Source: Gracilariopsis chorda (taxonomy: Eukaryota > Rhodophyta > Florideophyceae > Gracilariales > Gracilariaceae). Taken from it: a stretch of 64,000 nucleotides of DNA. The notes under the pieces are model-generated. The model was not told the DNA's origin. It did not search any database and saw only the letters and a list, made by a program, of their open reading frames with translations. Below are positions 34,454-44,164 of the stretch, piece by piece; position 1 is the stretch's first letter, and every line of letters begins with the position of its first letter. A program made the position numbers and the translations under genes. The stretch is from assembly GCA_003194525.1 (NCBI GenBank), contig NBIV01000101.1, forward strand, positions 62,001-126,000, read 5' to 3'.

Positions 34454-35612
34454 CCTACCTGCCCGCCCGTTTTTATCATGCCTCTCTATTTTATCTGGTG
34501 TAGCGCGTGGACAAGCTGTTCTACAAGTAAAACGGAAGAACGTCCATGATAGCCGTAGAAGCTTGAAAACGTGGGGAGCCCCCCAAAACGGGGGCCTTCC
34601 TTCCTCACACACAAGTGTGGTCAGATATCTTGAGCGTGCCCGGACTAATCACGTAGCACTCACGCGCTGTTGAGGCGTAGTGTTGAAGTAGGAGACCGTT
34701 CTTCGGGCCCTGTATTTACACCAAGCCCCGTGGGCAAGGAAACCGGGGTTCGAGTCTGGAAATCCGTGCGGAAGACTACGCAATAGAGTACTCTGGATCC
34801 AAACCGAGATTCAAGAAAGTGGCTGATCCAGAGGTTTAATACAATAAAAGAAATAGTTTCATAGACAAAAAAGTACCCTAAAAGGTATAATGCCTTTTGA
34901 TAAGTTTGCACCTCATGAGAAGGGTGCGGCCCATGACAGGTTATTATGAGCTTAGATCTATTATGCATAACTAGAGATTATTTGCCTAGCCTAATTGTCT
35001 ATAGAAGCCCGAGGTCGGCACCATCCAAGCCAATTCGAGCCAGATCACTTCTAGTTCCTTTCGCGACCCCCACCTTCTCTTAGAGCTGTCTGCTCCTCCT
35101 TGCCCCTAACACTACTCTACCCTGCTTTCTTTCAATAACCGTGCCGCTTGGACTCCTGCACATCGTGAGTGACTTGCTGCCTCGATCTGTTACGAGATCA
35201 CCCGGCGTAACAGTTCCCTTTAAACCACGAATGAGACCGAAGTTTTCGGTCGTGCGTGTTCAGTGAAGCCGTTCGTTACATATTGCGCTACACCTGAGGT
35301 TTTGGTCGCGCATCTGTTTTCACCATTGTTGTTCTCTACCGCTAATAGTGGGCTTTTGTCCTGTGTAAGCTTTTATCATCATCTATTTCCGCCTTGCCTT
35401 AGTCGAGGTGATGCTTTTCTTGTGCTTACGGCCACAATACTCACGTTTCTAATAATCCTCTTGGGTCTACTATCTATTCGCATTGCACGCCAGTGCTGGT
35501 ACTCTCGAGCTACGACTATGTTTTTGAGCTATTCTTCGGCAAAGAAGGGTATACAAAGGGCTGTTGTCGTCCAGTGTCGTGAAATTGTGCAACATGACAA
35601 TCACAGTATCCA
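34454..35612. other. Spacer with no clear gene
   Basis: Non-coding by eye. A 119-codon frame at 35263-35622 has hydrophobic stretches (FLIILLGLLSIRI) but no family signature and runs into the LTR of element D. 34744-34753 resembles a tRNA B box but no tRNA fold can be built around it. Confidence 0.4.
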
Positions 35613-35617
35613 TCAAC

Positions 35618-36095
35618 TGTGAGATAGTGAAGTCCAGTGGATTCCGCAACTCTGGAGACCCATGTGGACGATACACGTTGTGTATCTGGCCCAAGGATGG
35701 CTATCTGTATTTTATATAATTTATTTAGTTTTATTGAATTAGTAACCATAGGACTAGATATAGCTACTGTAGAGTAGGGCACTTTACAGTGCCACAGGGT
35801 CGAGGCGCCTCGGTGCCGATACTTAGGCACCTCGAGCTGCGCCTCCCCTAGGGACAGTAAACTCAGACACCCTTGTGAGTCTTGAGCACCCCCGTACTCG
35901 GTACTCACAATTCCCTTTGGCCTTCAAGGTATCGCTACCGCAATTCCGACCTGTAGGACTGCGTAGTCAGCGCCACCCCATTGCGCCAACATTACCAGAG
36001 GTGTCGCCGCCGCTTCATTGACCTTAGGACCCCCCAGCTCTGCCACGCTACCACGAGACCATTAGGAGCTTGCCCACTTGGCTCACTACCCTACA
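35618..36095 (+). repeat. 5' LTR of element D
   Basis: TGTGAGATAG ... CCCTACA. TATATAA at 35713-35719 is the likely TATA box. Followed by two bases and the primer binding site. Confidence 0.95.
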
Positions 36096-36097
36096 TT

Positions 36098-36110
36098 TGG
36101 TCTCCCGACC
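36098..36110 (+). other. Primer binding site of element D
   Basis: TGGTCTCCCGACC, identical to that of element A although the LTRs are unrelated by eye; the identity extends for 20 bases. Confidence 0.8.
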
Positions 36111-36200
36111 TAGAATCCCCTTTGGACGTTTCGATACAGACCTTTAGGAAAGAAGAATTTACGGGATTCTACCTTTGGACTTTGGACCGACGGACTGGTA

Positions 36201-38375
36201 ATGACAAGCAACCGCCCCATGGATACCGAAAATAACAACCGACCAGATGACCAGAGGACGCCACAGGCTGGCCCCAGTGGACTGTCGACGGTCCCTGAAA
36301 CCATTGGCCTCGCGGCCGATGCGAGCAGTGACCGACGGAGTACGCGCAGTCAACCTTTAGGGCGTCCATTGACCCCCGTGGATAATCCTGAACGGATTGC
36401 GAGAGAGTCCAATTTGGCCGCTCGTCTCCGCTCACGCCTTAACAGGATCAATTCCCAGCCGGCCACGCCGACGCAAGACCTACAGGAAGCTTCTCCAGAT
36501 GTGAGGGAAGACCTCTCCAGGGGTCTCGCAGATGTCCTTTGGCCGCAGCTGAAACGGCTCTGTGAGGAGCACGTCCAGTCCCTTTTGGATACGCGTGTTC
36601 CAGAGGTCCTTGACGGAATGATTGACCAACGGATTACTCGCCTCGTTCCTCAGGTCCTGGAATCCACGACCTTCGTGGAAGCCATGGCCTCGACCATACG
36701 GACGGAGGTCACACGCCAGGTAGGCACCCCGGCCCTTGCGGCCAATATTCAAAGTATTACTTCGGCCTCCGTGTGGCAACCACACTCCGAACCCCCGGGA
36801 GTGGCTGCTTTACCAGCCCCTCGCCGGGTAAACCAACAGGACGACCAAATGGAAGTGCACCCAGGGAGTGGAAGAGAGCCTCCCCGGCAAGAAGGCCTAA
36901 TGACTGCACGACCCATGAGGTACCAGGGCTCCCAGCAGGCCCGCAGACCCATCGGATTTGGCGATGTCGAGATCGCTCCATTGGACGAGCGAAGTGCTGA
37001 CCGAAGGAAGAATAGAAGACCTAGAAGGAACAAGAAGTCGAGGAAGAGGAGAGACCATTCGGACGAGAGCGATGACGGGTCCAGTTCGGACTCGTCAGTT
37101 TCGACCGATACGGACGCGGATGAGGCGGCTGTTCGACGCCTCAGGCCGCTGGCAACCACCAACGAACTTTTTAAGAAAGTGTTGGACTATCGGACTTACC
37201 GACTGGACAACAGGTCCTCAAGGTATTCCGGTTCGGTGGCTCGACGAGTCACCAAGTGGGCCAAACGGATGCAGCTTACCGTCACGGACAAATTCTCGGG
37301 CGCTGACCCGATTGCTGTCCTTAGGTTTCTGTCTCAATTCCGTACGGCCTGCGACCAGAACGGCGTCCACGAGGGAGCCGCTCTGTATCTGTTTCAGTTT
37401 TTCCTCAGTGGACAAGCGCGTGACCATGTGGTTTCGAAGATCTCCGGTTCCAGTGACCCAATGGATGCGACCGATAGGGAGCTCCTTAGGTCCTACCCAG
37501 AGGTCGTCCATTACCTTTTGGAGACGTACGCCACTGATGACGTAATCATGGATGCCCATCAGGACGTGATTTCCTTTAGGCAAAGCACTAACGTAACCGA
37601 AACGGACTTTGCTGACCAACTGTGGAAGAAGGCGTACCGCTGTGGGAATGTGTTTTCCGAAGGGCGACTCAAGCAGCACTTCATCGCTGGATTGCTGCCG
37701 GCCATTAGGACTCACGTGCGTAATCACCACTCGGACAACCAACGCCTCTCGTTCCGACAGCTGGTCACATATGCCGAAGGATACGGCAAGACCTATAGGA
37801 CATCCCGCCGAGCGGCTGACTTGGATACCAGAGGCCGAGCATCACCCTTAAGGAAGAGTTCCAAAGTCCATATGGTCAACTCTTCTGAAAGCGAGTCCAC
37901 TGGTAACATCCGTTCGGAAGAAGGAGATATCCTTGCGGTCTCTTTTTCTTCCGCTCCGTCTGGTGCTCCATCCATATCGGCCACTGGAACTACTACTACT
38001 CCATCTGGACAAACGACGCCGCGGTATACTTTCGTCCAACCTAGGAAGGACGTATTCACCCGCGGGCCCCCTTGCTACCTCTGCCTTTCCACGGCCAGGC
38101 CGTGTGATTGCATGAAGTTCATGCCAGAGGACGTTCGCAAGAACCTGTTGGCCCTAAGGGATGAGAACTTCCAGGCCAGGAGGGCGGAGGGAAATTACCC
38201 TCGTCAGTACCAGCGGAATCAGTCCTCAGGGTCTAGTCGATACGCCACGCCGCGGGAGGCTCCAGCCTCTCAGGTCAACGCTGTCGATATTTCCGATACG
38301 GATACTGTCCCTCAGGTGACCCCCGTGGAAGCTCCAGTGGACCGTCACGGAAAGACCGAACAGGAAAACGCGTAG
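36201..38375 (+). CDS. gag: Gag polyprotein, element D (724 aa)
   Basis: ATG at 36201, TAG at 38373-38375. N-terminal third acidic/Pro rich, then helices, then a basic-to-acidic block (RRKNRRPRRNKKSRKRRD, followed by DESDDGSSSDSS) like that of element A. The capsid region includes LRFLSQFRTACDQNG and QHFIAGLLPAIRTHV. Near the C-terminus the zinc-binding spot reads CYLCLSTARPCDC: two Cys pairs but no His at the knuckle position, so the canonical CCHC of element A is lost or rebuilt. Since the element looks young, this version is presumably functional or is supplied in trans. Confidence 0.95.
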   Translation: MTSNRPMDTENNNRPDDQRTPQAGPSGLSTVPETIGLAADASSDRRSTRSQPLGRPLTPVDNPERIARESNLAARLRSRLNRINSQPATPTQDLQEASPDVREDLSRGLADVLWPQLKRLCEEHVQSLLDTRVPEVLDGMIDQRITRLVPQVLESTTFVEAMASTIRTEVTRQVGTPALAANIQSITSASVWQPHSEPPGVAALPAPRRVNQQDDQMEVHPGSGREPPRQEGLMTARPMRYQGSQQARRPIGFGDVEIAPLDERSADRRKNRRPRRNKKSRKRRDHSDESDDGSSSDSSVSTDTDADEAAVRRLRPLATTNELFKKVLDYRTYRLDNRSSRYSGSVARRVTKWAKRMQLTVTDKFSGADPIAVLRFLSQFRTACDQNGVHEGAALYLFQFFLSGQARDHVVSKISGSSDPMDATDRELLRSYPEVVHYLLETYATDDVIMDAHQDVISFRQSTNVTETDFADQLWKKAYRCGNVFSEGRLKQHFIAGLLPAIRTHVRNHHSDNQRLSFRQLVTYAEGYGKTYRTSRRAADLDTRGRASPLRKSSKVHMVNSSESESTGNIRSEEGDILAVSFSSAPSGAPSISATGTTTTPSGQTTPRYTFVQPRKDVFTRGPPCYLCLSTARPCDCMKFMPEDVRKNLLALRDENFQARRAEGNYPRQYQRNQSSGSSRYATPREAPASQVNAVDISDTDTVPQVTPVEAPVDRHGKTEQENA
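38363..38369 (+). promoter_or_regulatory. Putative -1 ribosomal frameshift site with pseudoknot
   Basis: Gag codons read CAG GAA AAC GCG TAG; the heptamer G GAA AAC is at 38363-38369. The -1 frame is open without a stop from here to the pol ATG at 38477 and on to 42715. Downstream, AGAGG (38374-38378) can pair with CCTCT (38400-38404), and TGAGGCA (38386-38392) with TGCCTCA (38414-38420); the two stems interleave as a pseudoknot would. Confidence 0.7.
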
Positions 38376-38476
38376 AGGAGCGACCTGAGGCAAGCCGCCC
38401 CTCTGAGAATCCCTGCCTCAACCCCGATGGACAGGAGTCATCTGACTCCAGAAGTCCTTCGGAGTCTCACCAACCA

Positions 38477-41400
38477 ATGGACGAATGGATCGACGACCCT
38501 TTGGAGCCGTCGCTGGATGACCAGGACCCTATTTGTGTCCTGAGGAAGGAGAACTATAAAGTTCGAATGACCATAGGACTCCGCCCCTCACACTCTAGAG
38601 TGGCTACGAGTGTGCTGGACACGGGCGCTGGGCCCAATTTGGTACATCCTAAGGTCCTACCGAGTGGTTGGGAAGACAAGGTTCAGGTGAGGAAGACCCC
38701 TAGGATCACTGATGCTTCGCGCAGACCAATGGCCATTAAAGGAATCATTTCTTTATTTGTCCAACTGGGCAGTTTGCGAGTCCGCACGTGGTTCCTCGTA
38801 TGTCCAAACTTGGGAGCGGAATGTATCCTTGGGACTTCCTTCATCGACCGCTACGTGAAGGCCATCTACCCTGGCCTTCGGAAAGTCGCGTTCTATCGCG
38901 CACATCCTGTGGCCCTGATAGGTTCCAAGCCGGGACCTGAGGCAAACCCGCGGAAACCTCCACTGGCGACGAACACTGTGTCCAATAAGGTCAGGCTCAC
39001 AAAAGCCCTGGTCATCCCTGCGATGACTCAGACCACCGCTTGGGTTCAGTGCGAGTCCTCTGGTCTTTTGACGCTGCAGAATCATCCCAAGACGATCCGG
39101 CGTCAACTCACCCTTATGGCCAATGGAGTTATGGACATCCGTCCGCGGCAGCCCTTTGTGGTCAGTATCAGTAACTTCACTGACCACCCGGTTCGATTAC
39201 CTAAAGGAACAGTAGTTGGCATCGCCCTGCCAGCTCCTGTGGCCATTATGGAAACCAATATGGACAACTCCCAACCGGACGACGACGAGGACGTCGAGTC
39301 CTGGGAGGGGGACGTCAACATGGGCGACGAATTCGAATCCTATAGGCCTCAGGTTATAGAGCTCCTTCGGGAATTCAAATCCATGTGGTCTGGCCAGCTA
39401 GGCGAGATTCGGGCGACAAAGCACCGAATTGACCTTAAGGACGACGCGAAGCCAGTGTACCAGCACCCCTATAGGACGGGCCTGAAAGGAAGAACCATCG
39501 TGGCCGAACAGATGGACAAGATGAGGAGGGCCAACGTCATCGAGCCAGCTCCTCCTCATCAGTCCGAATGGGCAAGCCCTTTTGTCCTTGTGGCCAAGAA
39601 GGATGGCTCCGTCAGGTTTTGCGTTGACTATAGGAAGCTCAACGCTATGACCAAACGGGATTCGTACCCTATCCCCCGGATGGACGACTGTCTCGATTCC
39701 TTAGGAGAGGCAGCTGTCTTTACCACCTTGGACGCCAATTGGGGATATTGGCAAATACCACTGGACGATGACGCGAAGCCGCTGACCACGTTTACGACCC
39801 ACGAGGGACTTTTCCGATTCATTCGGATGCCCTTTGGATTAATGAACGCACCCGCGACGTTCCAGAGGGCAATGGACATTATCCTATCTAGGGTCAAATG
39901 GAAGTTCGCGCTGGTCTACTTGGATGACGTTATCATCTTTTCGAAGACCATTGGTGAACATTTCTCCCATGTTAGAACAGTCCTGAGGATTCTCCGTGAG
40001 GCCGGAATAACTTTGAAGCTCCCCAAGTGCTTCTTTTTCCAGTCCTCTGTGGATTATCTTGGCCATGTGGTCCGCCCTGGCTGCCTACAGGTTGCCTCGA
40101 GGACGACTGACGCCATACGGCAAGCTAAGCCCCCCAGGACCCATACGGAGTTGCGTTCTTTTTTAGGTCTGTGCAACGTCTATCGTCGCTTTGTCCAAGG
40201 GTTTGCAAAGATCGCTGCGCCGCTTAACGACATGCTGCGCAAAGGGACCCCATCGGAGTTCGATTGCCTGACGGACGAACAATACGAAGCTTTTGAGGCC
40301 CTGCGGGATAAGCTTCTGAACCCTCCTATATTGGCCTTGCCTAAACCGGACAAACCGTACATCCTTGATACGGATGCGTCCGATGGCCAAATTGGATGTG
40401 TTCTCCTCCAGGAACAAGAATCTCCGAAGGACTATAGACCAATTGGATATTGGAGCCGCTCGCTAACGAGCCCAGAGCGGAATTATAGCACGTCCGAGAA
40501 GGAGTGCTTAGCCATTGTCTGGTCAGTATTAACCTTAAGGCCATACTTGGAAGGAGTCCGCTTTACCATTAGGACTGATCATCATTCCCTCAGGTGGCTT
40601 ATGAACATGACCGACGCGTCCAGCAGGCTCGCCCGATGGAGATTGCGCCTGTCGGAGTTTGATTTCGACGTCGCCTATAAGCCGGGGATCAAGCACCGAG
40701 CAGCGGATGCCCTCTCTAGGATCCTAACCGACGGCACCGACGAATCCCCACTGGACGACGAGCTACCCACGCCGGGCCTTTCAGGTTATGAATCTGACCA
40801 TGAGGATGACTTCCTTCTAGGACGCGTTAATTGCGATGACTCCGATGTGGACGTGAACGCAGTTTACCTTGTGGACTGGCCTATGGATGACGACAGCGAA
40901 GCGCGGACCCTTGAGGTTCATGCGGTTCAACCAGAGGAAAAGGAGCTCTTGCCCATCACGCTGGATGAGCTCCTTCAGGCCCAAAAGGACGACGAGTACT
41001 GCAAAAACCAGGCTGACCTCGTCGGGACCCCTGGCTGTCTGTTCGACTACGACCGATTCGGACTGCTCTGTCGCAGAGCCCCTCTGGACGGAGCAATCCA
41101 GCGGGTCATTCCCAAGGTCCTCAGGGCACGGGTTCTATACCTCGCCCATTACCCCCGGTTGGCCGGCCATCCTGGCGGAACAAGAATGTATCAGTCCTTA
41201 AGGAAACATTTCTACTGGCCCTTTATGGCTAATGACCTCTGGCAGACCTCTAGGACATGCGCTTCGTGCGTGAAAGCACGCGGCTCGAAAACCATCCATC
41301 AGGCCAAGTTGAAGCTGTTCCCAGCCGCAGGACCACTGGAGTTTATCGCTACGGATATCCTAGGGCCATTACCGTCAACGACCCATGGGAACAAATTTAT

Positions 41401-42715
41401 ATTGGTGCTTACCGATCGGTTCACCAAGCTCACCAGAGCTATTCCCATGAGGTCCACTACGGCCACTGACGTAGCAATGGCGTTCTTGACCCATTGGGTG
41501 TATCCATATGGTCTGCCACTTTATCTCCTATCGGACAACGGGCCACAATTCGTGTCGAAATTCTTCGCTCACGTCTGTTCGACCTTAGGAATTAAGCACG
41601 TCACCACAACGGCTTATCATCCGCAGACCAATGGACAGGCTGAGCGCTTCAATAGAACCATTAAGGACAGGTTGGTGCATTATGTTGCAGAGCACCAGGC
41701 CGATTGGGATGACTACGTCGGACCACTGGTCTATGCGTATAACACGCAAGTCCATCGGTCCACGGGGACTACACCCTTCGACCTAACGCTCACGCGACAG
41801 CCCCCGCACTTTGCGGTTGACCTTAAGGACAGCTGGATACCACAGGACTTCACGGCAGAAATGACCCCTGCCCAGGCCAAACGGTACACCCGGAAGCGGA
41901 TTGACGATATCATCCGTACGGCCAGAGCACGGTTGAACAAGTCCCAACGGAGGTACAAGGATGACTTCGATAAGTCCGTCAGGTTTACGCTATCCTTTAA
42001 GGCCGGTGACATGGTCTACTTAGACCGCGCTCCATCGGATAAGCCGCAGGACGATATCGAGGTCATCACTCGAAAGCTCCTCCCACGGTCCACTGGTCCC
42101 TATAAGGTTCTCTCAGCTACGTCCCATACGGTCACTATTGAAATCGATGGCCTACAGGACACCGTCGCAATTGACCGCGTTACGGCCGCGCCTATGCCGC
42201 CGAAGCCCACTGGTTCCCCTTTGGAAACTCCTGAGGACGCCCCTTCAGATGCTCCCAATTCCGCCGTACAGGACTCTACACCTACGGACGAGCAGCTTTC
42301 GTCCCGCCCTAAGGTAGTTACGGCAGATCCATTGATCGCTACACCACTTCCAAAGGCCGTCTCGGCTGACCCACTGGCCCCCTCATCCCAAGAGGAACAC
42401 AACGACGGAGTACCGTCCCAGTTGGCCAATGATGGTTACGCCCCTTTGGACGAGATGGATCTCCCCGAGGAGTGGCCTGTGGATGTTCCGAAGGACGTAT
42501 CTTCACTTCCTAAGGAAAGCGCTATAGACCGTGTGGTCAATGCCGGCATTGACGACGACGGCGTCGTCAAATACCGTGTCCATTGGTACGGCTACAAACC
42601 CTCTGAGGACACATGGGAACCCCGGGAGAACATCCCGGAGAACTTTGTCCTTAGGTTTTGGCGCCGCATGGGCCGCACGGAGCGCGACCTTAAGGAGGGG
42701 GCATACATATTGTAA
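38477..42715 (+). CDS. pol: Pol polyprotein, element D (1412 aa from first ATG)
   Basis: Complete frame. The first ATG is at 38477, but the frame is open back through the frameshift site, so it is probably made as Gag-Pol. Protease: SVLDTGAGPNLV, CILGTSFIDRY. Reverse transcriptase: FCVDYRKLNAMTKRD, LDANWGYWQIPL, MPFGLMNAPATFQRA, YLDD at 39917-39928. RNase H: DTDASDGQIG, RTDHHSLRWLMN, AADALSRI. Integrase: HYPRLAGHPGG, CASCVKA, ATDILG, LSDNGPQF, NGQAERFNR. GPY-like box TGPYKVLSAT, then a linker of about 105 residues and a chromodomain (YRVHWYGYKPSEDTWEP) near 42520-42660, which in this group steers integration to marked chromatin. All catalytic residues seen are intact. Confidence 0.97.
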   Translation: MDEWIDDPLEPSLDDQDPICVLRKENYKVRMTIGLRPSHSRVATSVLDTGAGPNLVHPKVLPSGWEDKVQVRKTPRITDASRRPMAIKGIISLFVQLGSLRVRTWFLVCPNLGAECILGTSFIDRYVKAIYPGLRKVAFYRAHPVALIGSKPGPEANPRKPPLATNTVSNKVRLTKALVIPAMTQTTAWVQCESSGLLTLQNHPKTIRRQLTLMANGVMDIRPRQPFVVSISNFTDHPVRLPKGTVVGIALPAPVAIMETNMDNSQPDDDEDVESWEGDVNMGDEFESYRPQVIELLREFKSMWSGQLGEIRATKHRIDLKDDAKPVYQHPYRTGLKGRTIVAEQMDKMRRANVIEPAPPHQSEWASPFVLVAKKDGSVRFCVDYRKLNAMTKRDSYPIPRMDDCLDSLGEAAVFTTLDANWGYWQIPLDDDAKPLTTFTTHEGLFRFIRMPFGLMNAPATFQRAMDIILSRVKWKFALVYLDDVIIFSKTIGEHFSHVRTVLRILREAGITLKLPKCFFFQSSVDYLGHVVRPGCLQVASRTTDAIRQAKPPRTHTELRSFLGLCNVYRRFVQGFAKIAAPLNDMLRKGTPSEFDCLTDEQYEAFEALRDKLLNPPILALPKPDKPYILDTDASDGQIGCVLLQEQESPKDYRPIGYWSRSLTSPERNYSTSEKECLAIVWSVLTLRPYLEGVRFTIRTDHHSLRWLMNMTDASSRLARWRLRLSEFDFDVAYKPGIKHRAADALSRILTDGTDESPLDDELPTPGLSGYESDHEDDFLLGRVNCDDSDVDVNAVYLVDWPMDDDSEARTLEVHAVQPEEKELLPITLDELLQAQKDDEYCKNQADLVGTPGCLFDYDRFGLLCRRAPLDGAIQRVIPKVLRARVLYLAHYPRLAGHPGGTRMYQSLRKHFYWPFMANDLWQTSRTCASCVKARGSKTIHQAKLKLFPAAGPLEFIATDILGPLPSTTHGNKFILVLTDRFTKLTRAIPMRSTTATDVAMAFLTHWVYPYGLPLYLLSDNGPQFVSKFFAHVCSTLGIKHVTTTAYHPQTNGQAERFNRTIKDRLVHYVAEHQADWDDYVGPLVYAYNTQVHRSTGTTPFDLTLTRQPPHFAVDLKDSWIPQDFTAEMTPAQAKRYTRKRIDDIIRTARARLNKSQRRYKDDFDKSVRFTLSFKAGDMVYLDRAPSDKPQDDIEVITRKLLPRSTGPYKVLSATSHTVTIEIDGLQDTVAIDRVTAAPMPPKPTGSPLETPEDAPSDAPNSAVQDSTPTDEQLSSRPKVVTADPLIATPLPKAVSADPLAPSSQEEHNDGVPSQLANDGYAPLDEMDLPEEWPVDVPKDVSSLPKESAIDRVVNAGIDDDGVVKYRVHWYGYKPSEDTWEPRENIPENFVLRFWRRMGRTERDLKEGAYIL

Positions 42716-43564
42716 TCCAATGGTCAAGGTTCGAATTAATCCAATGGACGTCGCTAGCTATCGCGCTAAAGTCGCTGAGCTGACCATAGGACAGACGTAC
42801 TGAGCACGCGCACTACGCGCGCTAAGCCGATCTGGCTTTCCATGGGCCACGGCGCGGAGCGCTAACCATCCTCTGGTCTAACTATAGTGCGGCCTGCCTC
42901 TGGCGCACACTAATTTTGGCACTAACTATCAGCCCAATGAAACATCCGATGGACTTACAGCGCGGGCAGCGCCTGCCAAGGCGCGCGCGCTTGATCAAAA
43001 ACGCCGTCGGCCAAATGGACAATTTTTTGAAGTGGCGTTGCACGCCCCGAAATCGGCCAAAGCAAAGAACGGCCGATATCTCGGCTTCTAGGCCGCGCAC
43101 AGACCAATGGACAGCCGATTCGGAGTCTCCTCGTTTCGGCCGAAACGGCACCGTACGGGCACATTGTGCGACGAGCACGCAAGAAGCGCGCGCGCTGGCC
43201 ACTGGCATCTCAAAAAATCAACAATTTCCAATGGACAATTTCTTCGCTTGATTTTTCGAGTGCCAAGGGTGTTGTCCAGAATGGGCACGAGCCCCAGCGC
43301 TCCCACGTTGGGCACGTGTCCACGCCCATTGGACAACCGCTGCCCTGAGAAACCGGCCACGCCGAGCGAGATCACTACGCCTCCATTGGCTACTGCAAAC
43401 TGTTGCAAGTCCACTGGAGCGCGAACCGTCGCGGTGCACCCTGAGGGCAACCCACCGCACTAATTGACCTGAAGGCCGGTCAAGCCGACCTAAGGGAAAC
43501 GGACGTAATAACCAATGGATAACTTGACTTTATTGAGACCTAACAGGCTAATTGAAGAGTACCC
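42716..43564. other. Non-coding spacer of element D after pol
   Basis: No convincing gene; short frames overlap on both strands. The words CCAATGGAC, CCATTGG and CCACTGG recur, and paired G/C words such as GGCCGATATCTCGGC appear. It may hold packaging or regulatory RNA structure. Confidence 0.5.
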
Positions 43565-43993
43565 TCAGGCCGATGGAGCCGGCGTGATCGCGTCGCCGCC
43601 CTGGCCCTCAGACGCACCACCACCGCCATCGGTTGGCGCCTGACCACCGGAACTCTGACCACTGGGACCCACCGTGCGCTGGCGCTTGCGCGGAGGACTG
43701 TGCGGACCACTGGACGCGGAGCCTGCACCGCCGCTACTGTCGCTCAAAGCGAGCCCATAGCGAGCGTCGATGTCCGCAAGGACCTTGTTGGACAGCACAT
43801 GAGCGTTCTCCTGTAGGATCTGCTCCACCGAGTCCTTTAGGGCCTCATTCTCCTCCAGCAGGGCCCCGTAACGCGACGCACGACGCGCCCAAGACCTAGC
43901 GCGGCGCAATAAGTCCTCAAGGCCACCGGAAACATTGAGGCCAGCGGCACCAGCGACCTCACGGAGAGCTTCGGCCGCATTGGTTACGCCCAT
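43565..43993 (-). CDS. Antisense accessory ORF of element D (142 aa)
   Basis: Opposite to gag and pol. The ATG at 43993 (MGVTNAAEALREVAG) was chosen because the 44 codons upstream contain no ATG, although the frame is open to 44125. Residues about 25-75 form a charged helix with a heptad-like pattern (RYGALLEENEALKDSVEQI, then LQENAHVLSNKVLADID), likely a coiled coil. Next is a Ser/Gly stretch with the basic motif PPRKRQR, a plausible nuclear signal, and a Gly/Ser-rich tail. Antisense ORFs after pol are known in some plant Ty3/gypsy lineages, but I recognise no homolog. A pyrimidine-rich CTGTCCGATTTCAG on the minus strand just upstream could be a splice acceptor. Confidence 0.6.
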   Translation of the reverse strand: MGVTNAAEALREVAGAAGLNVSGGLEDLLRRARSWARRASRYGALLEENEALKDSVEQILQENAHVLSNKVLADIDARYGLALSDSSGGAGSASSGPHSPPRKRQRTVGPSGQSSGGQAPTDGGGGASEGQGGDAITPAPSA

Positions 43994-44150
43994 AGGGATA
44001 GCCGGGATAGGCGGCAGCGGGGTGCCGCTGACAGCTGAAATCGGACAGGTGCGTTGTAGGAACGGTGAGACCAAAGGAAAAACTTGGTAACCGGCCAATG
44101 GGCTGAAGATACCAGTGGAGGACAAACGGTTCGACCGAGACGGTCAAGCC

Positions 44151-44164
44151 TAAGGAGAGGGCGA
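44151..44164 (+). other. Polypurine tract of element D
   Basis: TAAGGAGAGGGCGA, a purine-rich run directly before the 3' LTR. Confidence 0.7.

Noticed and set aside
34700-34780. tRNA gene suggested by a B-box-like GGTTCGAGTC at 34744
   Set aside because: The T-arm stem does not pair and no acceptor or anticodon stem can be built.
37933-38115. Short plus-strand frame overlapping gag of element D
   Set aside because: Out-of-frame shadow of gag with no domain.
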